DNA of 34,313 nt from the NCBI GenBank assembly GCA_964478995.1, contig CAYZJY010000012.1, positions 1-34,313 on the forward strand, in the 5' to 3' direction. Shown here piece by piece: positions 17,090-25,216 of this stretch; position 1 is the stretch's first letter, and every line of letters begins with the position of its first letter. Under the pieces are notes generated by a model. The model worked only from the letters and a program-made list of their open reading frames with translations, ran no database searches and was not told where the DNA came from. The stretch is from NZWG01 sp964478995. GTDB lineage: Bacteria; Fidelibacterota; Marinisomatia; Marinisomatales; UBA1611. The translations under genes were made by a program, and so were the position numbers.

Positions 17090-17510
17090 CTATGCGTCTC
17101 TGGTGTCTACCACCTTCAAATGGTTCATCAAACCAAAGTTTGATTATATCATGGATCTCTTCCTCACTCATGAATCGTGCACCCAATGAAAGTATGTTGG
17201 CATTATTATGCTCACGAGAAAGTTTTACGATCTCATTTGGACCATTATAAAAGACAGCAGCCCTTACACCTTTTATTCTATTGGCTGCCATTGCCTCGCC
17301 TTGGCCTGAGCCACCTAAAATAATGCCACGACTTGAAGGATCTGATGCAACAGCTCGTGCACATGGAAAAATAAAATCAGGATAATCATCCAAAGCATCA
17401 TATTCATATGCGCCATGATCTGTCACGTCATGCCCGTTATCAATGAGATGGTCTTTTATTGAATTCTTTAGATCTAGACCGGCATGGTCAGTGGCCAAAT
17501 GAATCTTCAT
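17073..17510 (-). CDS. rpiB: Ribose-5-phosphate isomerase B
   Basis: A 145-residue RpiB interconverting ribose-5-phosphate and ribulose-5-phosphate. Typical segments are TDHAG (about 7-11), SREHNNANILSLGAR (about 98-112) and a C-terminal RHQRRI (135-140). The catalytic loop reads GGSGQGE (66-72): it lacks the Cys of the E. coli-type enzyme and has Glu72 instead, as in Mycobacterium tuberculosis RpiB, where Glu75 is the base. So it is the Glu-type enzyme. Its ATG overlaps the tkt stop by 4 bases, showing translational coupling. It is the last gene of rpe-tkt-rpiB. Confidence 0.95.
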   Translation of the reverse strand: MKIHLATDHAGLDLKNSIKDHLIDNGHDVTDHGAYEYDALDDYPDFIFPCARAVASDPSSRGIILGGSGQGEAMAANRIKGVRAAVFYNGPNEIVKLSREHNNANILSLGARFMSEEEIHDIIKLWFDEPFEGGRHQRRIEKLDE

Positions 17511-19534
17511 AATAAGGACTCCATGTGAGTTCTAATTCTTTTTTCAACCTTTTCTGAAATGAAACCAAATTCATTTGCCAAAATCTTTCCAGGAGCAGAT
17601 GCACCATAGTGATCAATACCAATTGATAGACCATTGATACCTGAATATTTTTCCCAGCCGAGCGTAATTCCTGCTTCAATTGTAACCTTAATACAACGAC
17701 GCTTAGGAATGATCTGGCTCTTATAATCTTCAGGTTGCTCCTCAAAGATCTCCATGCAAGGCATGCTGATCACCCGGGTCTTTTTATCATGAATAAGTTC
17801 AGCGGTCTCTAGCGCAAGAGAGACCTCAGATCCTGTGGCAATGAATACAATATCAGGGTGGCCATCTGAGTCCTTAACAACATATGCTCCTCTTCGAACA
17901 CCTGCTTCTAGGTCTTCATAATTTTGTTCTAGTACCGGGACTCCCTGACGTGTTAAAAGCAGTGCGCTAGGTACTTCATGCTGTTCCATTGCAATTCGAA
18001 AACATATGGCAGTTTCCTTCGCATCCGCAGGACGATATACATTAAAATTCGGGATGGTCCTGAGTGCCATGGCATGCTCAATGGGCTGATGAGTTGGACC
18101 ATCTTCACCAACATGAAATGAATCGTGTGTGAATTCATGTATGACCCTAACATTCTGAATGGCACCCAATCTCAATGCAGGTCTCTCATAATCAGCAAAG
18201 ACCAGAAAAGTGCCTCCAAAGGGTATGATGCCACCATGCAATGCCATTCCATTCATCATTGCTGCCATTGGAAATTCTCTGACACCAAAGGGAATATTGC
18301 GTCCAGACTGATCATTAAGTTTAAAGTCAGAATAATTCTTGGCAAAATTACCAGTATAGTTTGATGGCTCTAGATCTGCAGACCCACCTATCAAATTTGG
18401 GACAGCCTCTGCAAATTGGTCTAGAGTAGCACCAAAAGCCTTCCTCGTCGCAAGAGATTCTCCTGATTGAAATTCTGGATAATGAGTATCTGGTAATTCA
18501 TCATCCATGCACATGGAGATCAAATCACCCACTTGGTCAGATGAACGAAGGCCATCACACGCCTTCTTCCAATCTTCTGATATCTCAGACAAGATCTTAA
18601 ATCTATTTTGGAAGTGATCTCTGACCTCAGACGGGAAATAAAATTTATCTTCAGGCAATCCAAGTTTATGTTTTGTCGCACTGATCTCATCTTCAGGCAA
18701 GGGAGCTCCATGGGTGTTATGGTCCCCCTCCATCGTGGCAGTACCTTTTGCCATGATGGTCCTCCCAATAATAATACTAGGTTCATTACTGTCTTTTGCC
18801 TTTAGGATCGCATCATTCAATTGAGCATGATCATGACCATCGATTTCTTGGACATGCCACCTGAACCCCTTGAATACTGTTGCATAATCAGTAGAGTCTG
18901 ACCTATCTGTATTTCCAGATATCTGTGCAGAATTCGCATCATAAAAAACAATTAATTTTGAGAGGCCAAGGTGCCCTGCTAAAGATGCAGAACCAAGTGC
19001 AACAGGCTCTTGGAGATCACCATCGCTTGCAAGAACATATGTATAGTGATCAATGAGTTGAGTAGAACTTTTATCTCTGGATGAAAATAAATTGCGAAGA
19101 TAGGCCTCTGCATGTGCCATCCCAATACCCATCGCAAAGCCTTGGCCAAGTGGACCAGTTGTGCACTCAACACCAGGAATCTCCACTTCAGGATGCCCTG
19201 GTGTATGGCTACCAAACTGGCGAAATTTTCTTATGTCATCCATTTCCAACCAGCCAATGAATAATAAAAGAGAATATTGCAACATGGACATGTGCCCACC
19301 AGACAGGATGAACCTATCACGATTGAACCATTCTGGATCATTAGGGTCAAAGTTTAGGTGATCCCGGTAGAGGAGATATGCAAAATCAACGCATGACATG
19401 GGACCACCTGGATGACCACTATTTGCCTGACGTGTTGCATCCATGACCAGTCCCTTTATGACCGATATGGAATATTGGTTCTTCTCTTCTTCTGACCAAT
19501 TCTTGAAATTTGAGATTTCACTATATGATTTCAT
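17507..19534 (-). CDS. tkt: Transketolase
   Basis: A 675-residue thiamine-diphosphate enzyme that moves two-carbon units between sugar phosphates in the pentose phosphate pathway. It is full length: an N-terminal cofactor domain with SGHPGGPMS (about 39-47) and the cofactor motif SDGDLQEPV (about 170-178) ending in YDAN, a pyrimidine-binding domain with the Glu in FGVREFPMAAMMNG, and a C-terminal domain with IATGSEVSLA. Start ATG at 19534. It sits 76 bases after rpe on the same strand and overlaps rpiB by 4 bases. Nothing is missing or odd. Confidence 0.96.
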   Translation of the reverse strand: MKSYSEISNFKNWSEEEKNQYSISVIKGLVMDATRQANSGHPGGPMSCVDFAYLLYRDHLNFDPNDPEWFNRDRFILSGGHMSMLQYSLLLFIGWLEMDDIRKFRQFGSHTPGHPEVEIPGVECTTGPLGQGFAMGIGMAHAEAYLRNLFSSRDKSSTQLIDHYTYVLASDGDLQEPVALGSASLAGHLGLSKLIVFYDANSAQISGNTDRSDSTDYATVFKGFRWHVQEIDGHDHAQLNDAILKAKDSNEPSIIIGRTIMAKGTATMEGDHNTHGAPLPEDEISATKHKLGLPEDKFYFPSEVRDHFQNRFKILSEISEDWKKACDGLRSSDQVGDLISMCMDDELPDTHYPEFQSGESLATRKAFGATLDQFAEAVPNLIGGSADLEPSNYTGNFAKNYSDFKLNDQSGRNIPFGVREFPMAAMMNGMALHGGIIPFGGTFLVFADYERPALRLGAIQNVRVIHEFTHDSFHVGEDGPTHQPIEHAMALRTIPNFNVYRPADAKETAICFRIAMEQHEVPSALLLTRQGVPVLEQNYEDLEAGVRRGAYVVKDSDGHPDIVFIATGSEVSLALETAELIHDKKTRVISMPCMEIFEEQPEDYKSQIIPKRRCIKVTIEAGITLGWEKYSGINGLSIGIDHYGASAPGKILANEFGFISEKVEKRIRTHMESLL

Positions 19535-19610
19535 AAAACTCTTTTACTATTGATAATAAGGATGAGATAATTTGAATTATTGAAAAATTTAGAAAAAATG
19601 ATGCCGTATC

Positions 19611-20288
19611 TTAATTCCCATTAACATTTGATAATTGATAAAATTCTTGAATTGTTTTAACAGGGGAAGAAGATTTGAATACCTCCGACCCAGCGACAAG
19701 AACGTCAGCACCAGCATTTAGAACTTCATTGGCATTATGAACTTTGATCCCTCCATCAACCTCGATAAGTACACGATCAAGACAATTACTTGACAAAAAA
19801 TTCCTGATATTGGTGATCCGCTCATTAGACCCTGGTAGATAACCTTGACCTCCAAATCCAGGTTCAACACTCATGACCAATACAACATCCACTTTATCTA
19901 GCAATGGGTATATTTCTTCAAGGGGTGTTTTTGGTTTTATGGAAACCCCAACTTTGCAACCACAAGATCTAATGAGTTCAATGACCCCTTCAGGGTCATC
20001 CGTTGCTTCCACATGAAAGGTGATATTATCAGCTCCCGCACGCGCAAAAGGTTCGACCAACTCTTCAGGCTTAACAACCATCATATGAACATCTAAAAAT
20101 TTTTTTGTTTTTGGTCTTAGAGATTTTACCACTGGAGGGCCTATGGTCAAATTTGGGACAAATTGATTATCCATGACATCAACGTGTATCCAATGTGCAC
20201 CACCATCATCACAAATTTTCAATGCAGACCCTAGATCAGAAAAATCTGCTGATAATATTGAGGGCGCTAATTTGAATTCAGATGTCAT
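19611..20288 (-). CDS. rpe: Ribulose-phosphate 3-epimerase
   Basis: A 225-residue TIM-barrel that interconverts ribulose-5-phosphate and xylulose-5-phosphate. It has the N-terminal LAPSILSADF, metal and catalytic residues His35 and Asp37 (HVDVMD), His68 (DVHMMV) and Asp179 (EVDGGI), and the phosphate loop with GFGGQ. AAGG lies just upstream of the ATG at 20288. It leads rpe-tkt-rpiB. The 71-base gap to kmo upstream has no terminator I can see, so some read-through from the kynurenine operon is possible. Confidence 0.95.
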   Translation of the reverse strand: MTSEFKLAPSILSADFSDLGSALKICDDGGAHWIHVDVMDNQFVPNLTIGPPVVKSLRPKTKKFLDVHMMVVKPEELVEPFARAGADNITFHVEATDDPEGVIELIRSCGCKVGVSIKPKTPLEEIYPLLDKVDVVLVMSVEPGFGGQGYLPGSNERITNIRNFLSSNCLDRVLIEVDGGIKVHNANEVLNAGADVLVAGSEVFKSSSPVKTIQEFYQLSNVNGN

Positions 20289-20359
20289 TTTGAGCCTTGA
20301 AAATTATGAAAATTCATGGTCGTGTCACTTCCTTTATGTGATAAATATTGTAGAACATT

Positions 20360-21685
20360 TCATTTTAATAGTGGTATTTCATCTAATACTCTATCATGAA
20401 GTGTTTCCTTGGATATGCCACCTGAAAGATATTCGTTGACCAGGTTTAATTGCATGAGACCTCTCTCATAGACCTTTGAATAGGGTATGTCATGAAAAGA
20501 GACCATTGAATATCTTGGAATGAATCGATCACTGAATTTCTCTTCCAATTCAAATTCTAGTTCTCTTCTTTTCTTATACAAAGGATCATTAACAGAATCT
20601 CTCATCTCTATGTAGTTCTCAAGTGCCATGTTTGCAATGGCATGTCCATTAGGGACTTGAATCTTTGAGAATTCAGAGAAGATCTCACCCCAATCTCCAC
20701 TGAATCTTATTATCAATTCATTGATCACAGTACAATCCTGAAAAGATGCATTCATCCCTTGTCCAAAGAACGGTACTACAGCATGTGCTGCATCACCAAA
20801 GAGCAATACCTTATCTTTATAGTGCCATTTATCACAATAGATCGTTGCCAGTTTACCTATTGGATTACATTGATACTCATCCATGAGATCGGGGATCAGT
20901 TCAATAGTATCTGGAAAATATGTACTGAAAAATTCAAATATCCGATCACTAGAATCCATCGTTGAAAAACTAACCTCGCCATTTAGTGGGAAAAACAATG
21001 TACAAGTAAAACTACGGTCCATGTTAGGAAGAGCTATTAACATGAATTCTCCCCTTGGCCATATGTGGAGTGCTTTTGGATCCATCCTATAACATCCTTC
21101 CTTATCGGGCGGAATAGTTAATTCTTTATACCCATGGTCTAATGGGTTCTTACGGAAATTGATCGAGGATAATTCGTCCATGGAATCTCTAATTTGAGAT
21201 GACGATCCATCAGAACCAAATAATCGATCATAGGTGATCCTATTATCCTCAAATATGACTTCAGATCTATCCAGATCAACGCCTTGAATAGGATGATCAA
21301 AAACAATGTTAACATTACCCGTAGCCTCAGCATGATCCATTAATGTCTTATTAAGAAATGCACGTGAGATGGAATAGATCACTTCGTTGCTTTTTTGTCC
21401 ATATTTTTGCAGGTGGGTGCTACCATCGACCTCATGGATCATTCGGCCCTCCATTGGTAAGGTCATGGGACTAATGGTATCAAGGACACCAACATCTCTT
21501 AGAGCATCCATTCCTCTTCTTGAAAGAGCAAGGTTGATCGAGCGACCAGCAGATTGATCAAAAAGACGCATGTCCTTTCGCTTTTCATGGATCTCAACTG
21601 TATAACCATGTTTTGATAGATATGATGCCATCAATGGTCCAGCCAATCCTGCTCCTACCATTGTGATATGATCCTTACTGTTCAA
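20360..21685 (-). CDS. kmo: Kynurenine 3-monooxygenase
   Basis: A 441-residue FAD monooxygenase that hydroxylates kynurenine to 3-hydroxykynurenine using NADPH and O2. The N-terminal dinucleotide fold is VGAGLAGPL (10-18). AGRSINLALSRRG (46-58) is highly specific to this family. The second FAD motif is GDAAHAVVPFFGQGMN (297-312). The start is probably the TTG at 21685, overlapping kynU by 11 bases. An ATG eight codons later (21661) has AAGGATC upstream but would remove the first beta strand of the FAD fold. The C-terminus shows no clear membrane anchor, unlike the human enzyme. It is the last gene of the operon. Confidence 0.95.
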   Translation of the reverse strand: MNSKDHITMVGAGLAGPLMASYLSKHGYTVEIHEKRKDMRLFDQSAGRSINLALSRRGMDALRDVGVLDTISPMTLPMEGRMIHEVDGSTHLQKYGQKSNEVIYSISRAFLNKTLMDHAEATGNVNIVFDHPIQGVDLDRSEVIFEDNRITYDRLFGSDGSSSQIRDSMDELSSINFRKNPLDHGYKELTIPPDKEGCYRMDPKALHIWPRGEFMLIALPNMDRSFTCTLFFPLNGEVSFSTMDSSDRIFEFFSTYFPDTIELIPDLMDEYQCNPIGKLATIYCDKWHYKDKVLLFGDAAHAVVPFFGQGMNASFQDCTVINELIIRFSGDWGEIFSEFSKIQVPNGHAIANMALENYIEMRDSVNDPLYKKRRELEFELEEKFSDRFIPRYSMVSFHDIPYSKVYERGLMQLNLVNEYLSGGISKETLHDRVLDEIPLLK

Positions 21686-22913
21686 GGGATTCTTTTAATA
21701 TTTCAACAAATTTGAAAACCTCCATGAAAGTATTGAAAAGAGGATGAGGAGCAATACGAATTACATCAGGATTTCTCCAATCACATACAACATCATTATC
21801 ATGTAGGAAATCATATATCTCCTTTCCTCCAGGAACTACAATGGATAATTGACACCCTCTCTCCTTTGGTGTGATGATTTTCACCGCTGGCAGGTGTTCT
21901 TGCAACAAAAATTCCAAATATGATGTAAGTTGTATTCCCTTATGACGTATGGTCCCCATTCCAACCTTATCATAAATCTCCATGGAAGATATCAATGGAG
22001 CCATGCCCATGACCGGTGCATTACTGATCTGCCAAGCCTCAGATGTTGGTATTGGGTCAAACGAAGATGACATCTCAAATCTTGATTCTTTATTATGTCC
22101 CCACCAGCCCAATAACCTAGGGCCATCCCAGTCATGATGGCGTTCATGAATGAAAACTCCAGATGGTGCACCTGGTCCACCACATAGGTACTTATAGGTA
22201 CACCATGCAGCAAAATCTACTCCCCAGTCATGAAGATCCAATGGCACATTTCCTGCACTATGTGCCAGATTGAATCCAACTGTGACATCTTTTGATCTCC
22301 CTACCTGAGTTATCTTTTTCATGTCCAGTGATTGACCAGTATAATAATTCAGTCCACCAAAATAGATCAGCGCAAGTTCATCACCATGATAATGAATGGC
22401 ATCAATAATATCATCATGACGTAAGATCTTCTCACCATGTCGTGGTGATATCTCGATCAGGGCCTCTTTTGGGTCATATCCATGAAGATCGATCTGGCTT
22501 TGTATTGCATATTGGTCAGATGGAAATGCGTCTTTTTCCATCAATATCTTGAATTTTTTTTCATTTGGCTGATAGAATGAGACAAGAAGAAAATGAATAT
22601 TGACCGTTAATGCATTCATGATCACAACCTCTGTATCTTTTGCGCCAACTAATCTTGCTGAGGACTCCGTTAATCTCTCATGATATGCGATCCATCTGCT
22701 TTCCTGTCCCAGTACACCTTTCTCAGACCATAAAGAAAATTCTTTATTGATTTGATCTAACGCAGTTTTTGGTTGAAGCCCCAAAGAATTACCACAAAAA
22801 TAGATCATTTCTTTTCCACGATGATTTTTTGGATAATGAAAATGATGACGGTATTCACTTAAGATGTCATCTTGATCAAGTGATCGAGCAAAAGATTTTG
22901 AACTATCGTACAT
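21675..22913 (-). CDS. kynU: Kynureninase
   Basis: A 412-residue PLP enzyme that cleaves 3-hydroxykynurenine to 3-hydroxyanthranilate and alanine. Family marks are FCGNSLGLQPK (39-49), WSEKGV and the PLP lysine Lys241 in CTYKYLCGGPGAPSG (238-252). FNLAHSAGNVPLDLHDWGVDFAAW (214-237) contains the conserved AHxxGN and cofactor Asp residues. Its start ATG shares one base with the stop of the decarboxylase gene (TAATG), a classic coupled junction. Length and motifs are complete. Confidence 0.96.
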   Translation of the reverse strand: MYDSSKSFARSLDQDDILSEYRHHFHYPKNHRGKEMIYFCGNSLGLQPKTALDQINKEFSLWSEKGVLGQESRWIAYHERLTESSARLVGAKDTEVVIMNALTVNIHFLLVSFYQPNEKKFKILMEKDAFPSDQYAIQSQIDLHGYDPKEALIEISPRHGEKILRHDDIIDAIHYHGDELALIYFGGLNYYTGQSLDMKKITQVGRSKDVTVGFNLAHSAGNVPLDLHDWGVDFAAWCTYKYLCGGPGAPSGVFIHERHHDWDGPRLLGWWGHNKESRFEMSSSFDPIPTSEAWQISNAPVMGMAPLISSMEIYDKVGMGTIRHKGIQLTSYLEFLLQEHLPAVKIITPKERGCQLSIVVPGGKEIYDFLHDNDVVCDWRNPDVIRIAPHPLFNTFMEVFKFVEILKESLEQ

Positions 22914-23920
22914 TATTTAAAATGATCGTGTGGAAGACCTAGCCAGTCCAAGGCATTCCTATAGAGTAGATTATTCTTTGTAGATGTTTCAAGATTTGAT
23001 CTTTCTATCATTTCACCAGGGACACCCTCTCCAAGAGGAAATGGATAATCCGAGCCCATGACAATTTTCCTATCACCTACTTTTTCCATGAGATATTGTA
23101 ACATGTCAATGTCATGTACCAATGAATCAACCCAAAATTTCCCAAGATAGTCCATGGGAGGAATATCATTGTCAATTGCACAAAGATCAGGCCTCACATC
23201 AAATCCATGTTGAATTCGGCCAATGGTAGCAGGGAAAGAACCCCCTCCATGGGCAAAAGCAACCCTTAGATCGGGCAACTTGGCAAAAACACCTCCAAAT
23301 ATCATTGAACAGATGGCTCTACTTGTCTCTGCGGGCATTCCAACCAACCATGGTAACCAATATTTTCTCATTTCTTGGCGTCCCATTATGTCCCATGGAT
23401 GGATGAATAACGCTGCACCTAATTCTGTCGCAGCCTCAAGAATGGGAAATATTGATTCATCACTTAAATTTTTCCCATTGATGTTTGAACCAATCTGAAT
23501 GCCAACCAGCCCTAGGTCTTTGATGCACCGTTCCAACTCTCCGATCGCCAATTTGGTATTCTGCATTGGTACCGTACCCAGACCAATGAATTTATTGGGG
23601 AATTGATCAACGATCATTCCAATATGATCGTTGAGTATCTTTGATATGAAAAGTGCGTGGTCTGGTTTTGCCCAGTAACTGAACATGGCTGGAACAGTTG
23701 AAAGAACTTGCACATCCACACCAAAGCCTTCACAATCATCAATGCGTGCCAAGGGATCCCAACAATTACATTCAATTATGCGAAAACATTGATCATCCTT
23801 CATCATCTTTGCTGAATCTTTGGATTGATGGTCCAAACTGATCCAACCACCATATCCAAACTTCTTCTCTAGATCTGGCCAAGTCTTAGGCAAGACATGA
23901 GTATGTATGTCAATTTTCAA
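22913..23920 (-). CDS. nbaD: 2-amino-3-carboxymuconate-6-semialdehyde decarboxylase
   Basis: A 335-residue zinc amidohydrolase-superfamily decarboxylase. It converts the unstable ring-cleavage product ACMS to 2-aminomuconate semialdehyde, diverting it from quinolinate. Metal ligands match the Pseudomonas enzyme: His6 and His8 (IDIHTHVLP), His174 (LFIHPW) and Asp291 (GSDYPFPLG), with His224 (AFAHGGG) as the catalytic His; the Pseudomonas positions are 9, 11, 177, 294 and 228. The start ATG is 6 bases after the dioxygenase stop and overlaps kynU at its own stop. Its presence means the operon is catabolic rather than for NAD synthesis. Confidence 0.95.
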   Translation of the reverse strand: MKIDIHTHVLPKTWPDLEKKFGYGGWISLDHQSKDSAKMMKDDQCFRIIECNCWDPLARIDDCEGFGVDVQVLSTVPAMFSYWAKPDHALFISKILNDHIGMIVDQFPNKFIGLGTVPMQNTKLAIGELERCIKDLGLVGIQIGSNINGKNLSDESIFPILEAATELGAALFIHPWDIMGRQEMRKYWLPWLVGMPAETSRAICSMIFGGVFAKLPDLRVAFAHGGGSFPATIGRIQHGFDVRPDLCAIDNDIPPMDYLGKFWVDSLVHDIDMLQYLMEKVGDRKIVMGSDYPFPLGEGVPGEMIERSNLETSTKNNLLYRNALDWLGLPHDHFK

Positions 23921-23926
23921 AATAAA

Positions 23927-24460
23927 TCAATCTGGCGGGTCCTGGATTGCTCCACAATCATCACAAGTACGCGAGTCAATGCTCTCCCAATAGGCTTTGA
24001 AAAGAGGTGGAAGTTGTGCTACGATATCCTCAAGATCTAAACTAACCTCATGAAGCAGAGAATCACACTCATCGCAATACCATTGGAATGAGTCCAATGC
24101 TCCTTCATCTCTCTTGTATTCAACTACAAGCCCTACTGTATCCTTAAATCTTTGAGGAGAGTGTGGTAATTCCTTCGGCAATAAGAATACCTCGCCTTCT
24201 TTGATGGGGATGTCAACTCGCTGGCCATTGTCCATGACCTTCAAGACCATGTCGCCTTCTAGTTGATAGAAAAATTCCTCTACGGGATCCACATGATAAT
24301 CCTTCCTTGAATTTGGACCACCTACTACCATGATCATGAAATCTCCATCTTCATATACAACCTTATTACCAACAGGAGGTTTAAGGAGATGTCGATTGCG
24401 CTCGATCCAATCCTTGAAATTAATTGGAGGTCTCAATCTACCCCACTTCAATGGTTGCAA
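23927..24460 (-). CDS. nbaC: 3-hydroxyanthranilate 3,4-dioxygenase
   Basis: A cupin ring-cleaving dioxygenase of up to 177 residues. NRHLLKPPVGNK (22-33) is typical. Iron ligands are His56, Glu62 and His100, and Arg52 matches the substrate-binding Arg of the Cupriavidus enzyme (47/51/57/95 there). A C-terminal rubredoxin-like site is present: Cys129, Cys132, Cys166 and Cys169. There is no ATG near the start. TTG codons at 24460, 24451 and 24436 are candidates; the last would place the start one base past the RidA stop. Exact N-terminus uncertain by 8 residues. An Fe(II) enzyme like this is prone to oxidation, which may explain the ferredoxin encoded nearby. Confidence 0.94.
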   Translation of the reverse strand: MQPLKWGRLRPPINFKDWIERNRHLLKPPVGNKVVYEDGDFMIMVVGGPNSRKDYHVDPVEEFFYQLEGDMVLKVMDNGQRVDIPIKEGEVFLLPKELPHSPQRFKDTVGLVVEYKRDEGALDSFQWYCDECDSLLHEVSLDLEDIVAQLPPLFKAYWESIDSRTCDDCGAIQDPPD

Positions 24461-24860
24461 TGCACTTCAATTCAATAGCAATAGGTGTTGGAAGGGACGT
24501 AACCTCTACTGTTGTACGACAAGGTTGATTATTAACAAAATAATCACCATATATCTTGTTGAATATGTCAAAATCTCTTTGCATGTTTGTTAGGAACACA
24601 GTTATGTCAACTAGGTTATCCCATTTACTTCCTGACTCCTCTAAAATAATCTTTACATTTTCAAAAACAGAGTGGCACTGAGCCTCAATGTCATGACCTA
24701 CGGCATTGCCCTGACCATCCATCATTACACCAGGAATGACATTGGTACCAGGTCTTCTTGGGCCAACGCCTGATAGAAAAAGTAAATTTCCTACTTTTCT
24801 TGCATGGGGATATTTACCTACAGGGACCGGAGCCTTATCTGTATTGACTGTTTCATTCAT
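24438..24860 (-). CDS. RidA-family protein, probable 2-aminomuconate deaminase
   Basis: A 140-residue RidA/YjgF-fold protein. Usual features are LFLSGVGP (27-34), a central VTVFL-type strand (VDITVFLTNM, 84-93) and CRTTVEVTSLP (114-124), with Arg115 and Glu130 at the usual active-site positions. RidA proteins hydrolyse enamines or imines, and one branch is the 2-aminomuconate deaminase, giving 4-oxalocrotonate and ammonia. Its place between ring-cleavage genes and the semialdehyde dehydrogenase supports that specific role. It overlaps the ferredoxin gene by 4 bases (ATGA) and the dioxygenase gene. Confidence 0.85.
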   Translation of the reverse strand: MNETVNTDKAPVPVGKYPHARKVGNLLFLSGVGPRRPGTNVIPGVMMDGQGNAVGHDIEAQCHSVFENVKIILEESGSKWDNLVDITVFLTNMQRDFDIFNKIYGDYFVNNQPCRTTVEVTSLPTPIAIELKCIATIEVG

Positions 24861-25216
24861 TTGCTTGATCCTCTAATGTCTTTCAATCTTCTCCATGTGT
24901 CCTCATCAGAGCACAGTCTGTCAACGATATCATCATTCAATATTGAGGTCTGAAAAATTTCATCAACATCCTCAAGTTTAACTTGAGTATACCAAATATT
25001 ATCTGGATAAATTACAACGACTGGACCCAATTCACAGGCATCCAAACAGCCACTTTTATTTGCTCTGATCTTACCCTTTAGGCCATGTTGTCCAATAAGT
25101 TGAACAAACCTCATTCTAATATCCATTGCGCCACATCTAATGCAATCACCTTTTGGACTGTCCTTAGCACGCTCATTGGTACAAATAAAGACATGTTTAT
25201 GATATTTAGGTGTCAT
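24857..25216 (-). CDS. Thioredoxin-like [2Fe-2S] ferredoxin
   Basis: A 119-residue protein with the cysteine pattern of thioredoxin-fold [2Fe-2S] ferredoxins: Cys12, Cys25, Cys57 and Cys61 (FICTNERA ... GDCIRC ... SGCLDACELGP). In Aquifex ferredoxin the spacing is nearly the same (9, 22, 55, 59). I place the start at the ATG at 25216, which overlaps the dehydrogenase stop as ATGA; a TTG four codons upstream is the alternative. Such proteins transfer single electrons. No kynurenine-pathway step needs one directly, so a repair role for the iron dioxygenase is my inference. Confidence 0.88.
   Translation of the reverse strand: MTPKYHKHVFICTNERAKDSPKGDCIRCGAMDIRMRFVQLIGQHGLKGKIRANKSGCLDACELGPVVVIYPDNIWYTQVKLEDVDEIFQTSILNDDIVDRLCSDEDTWRRLKDIRGSSK

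Noticed and set aside
20289..20359. TCAC-N9-GTGA symmetry between kmo and rpe as a regulator site
   Set aside because: Arms are only 4 bases and do not match a known operator such as the CRP site (TGTGA-N6-TCACA).
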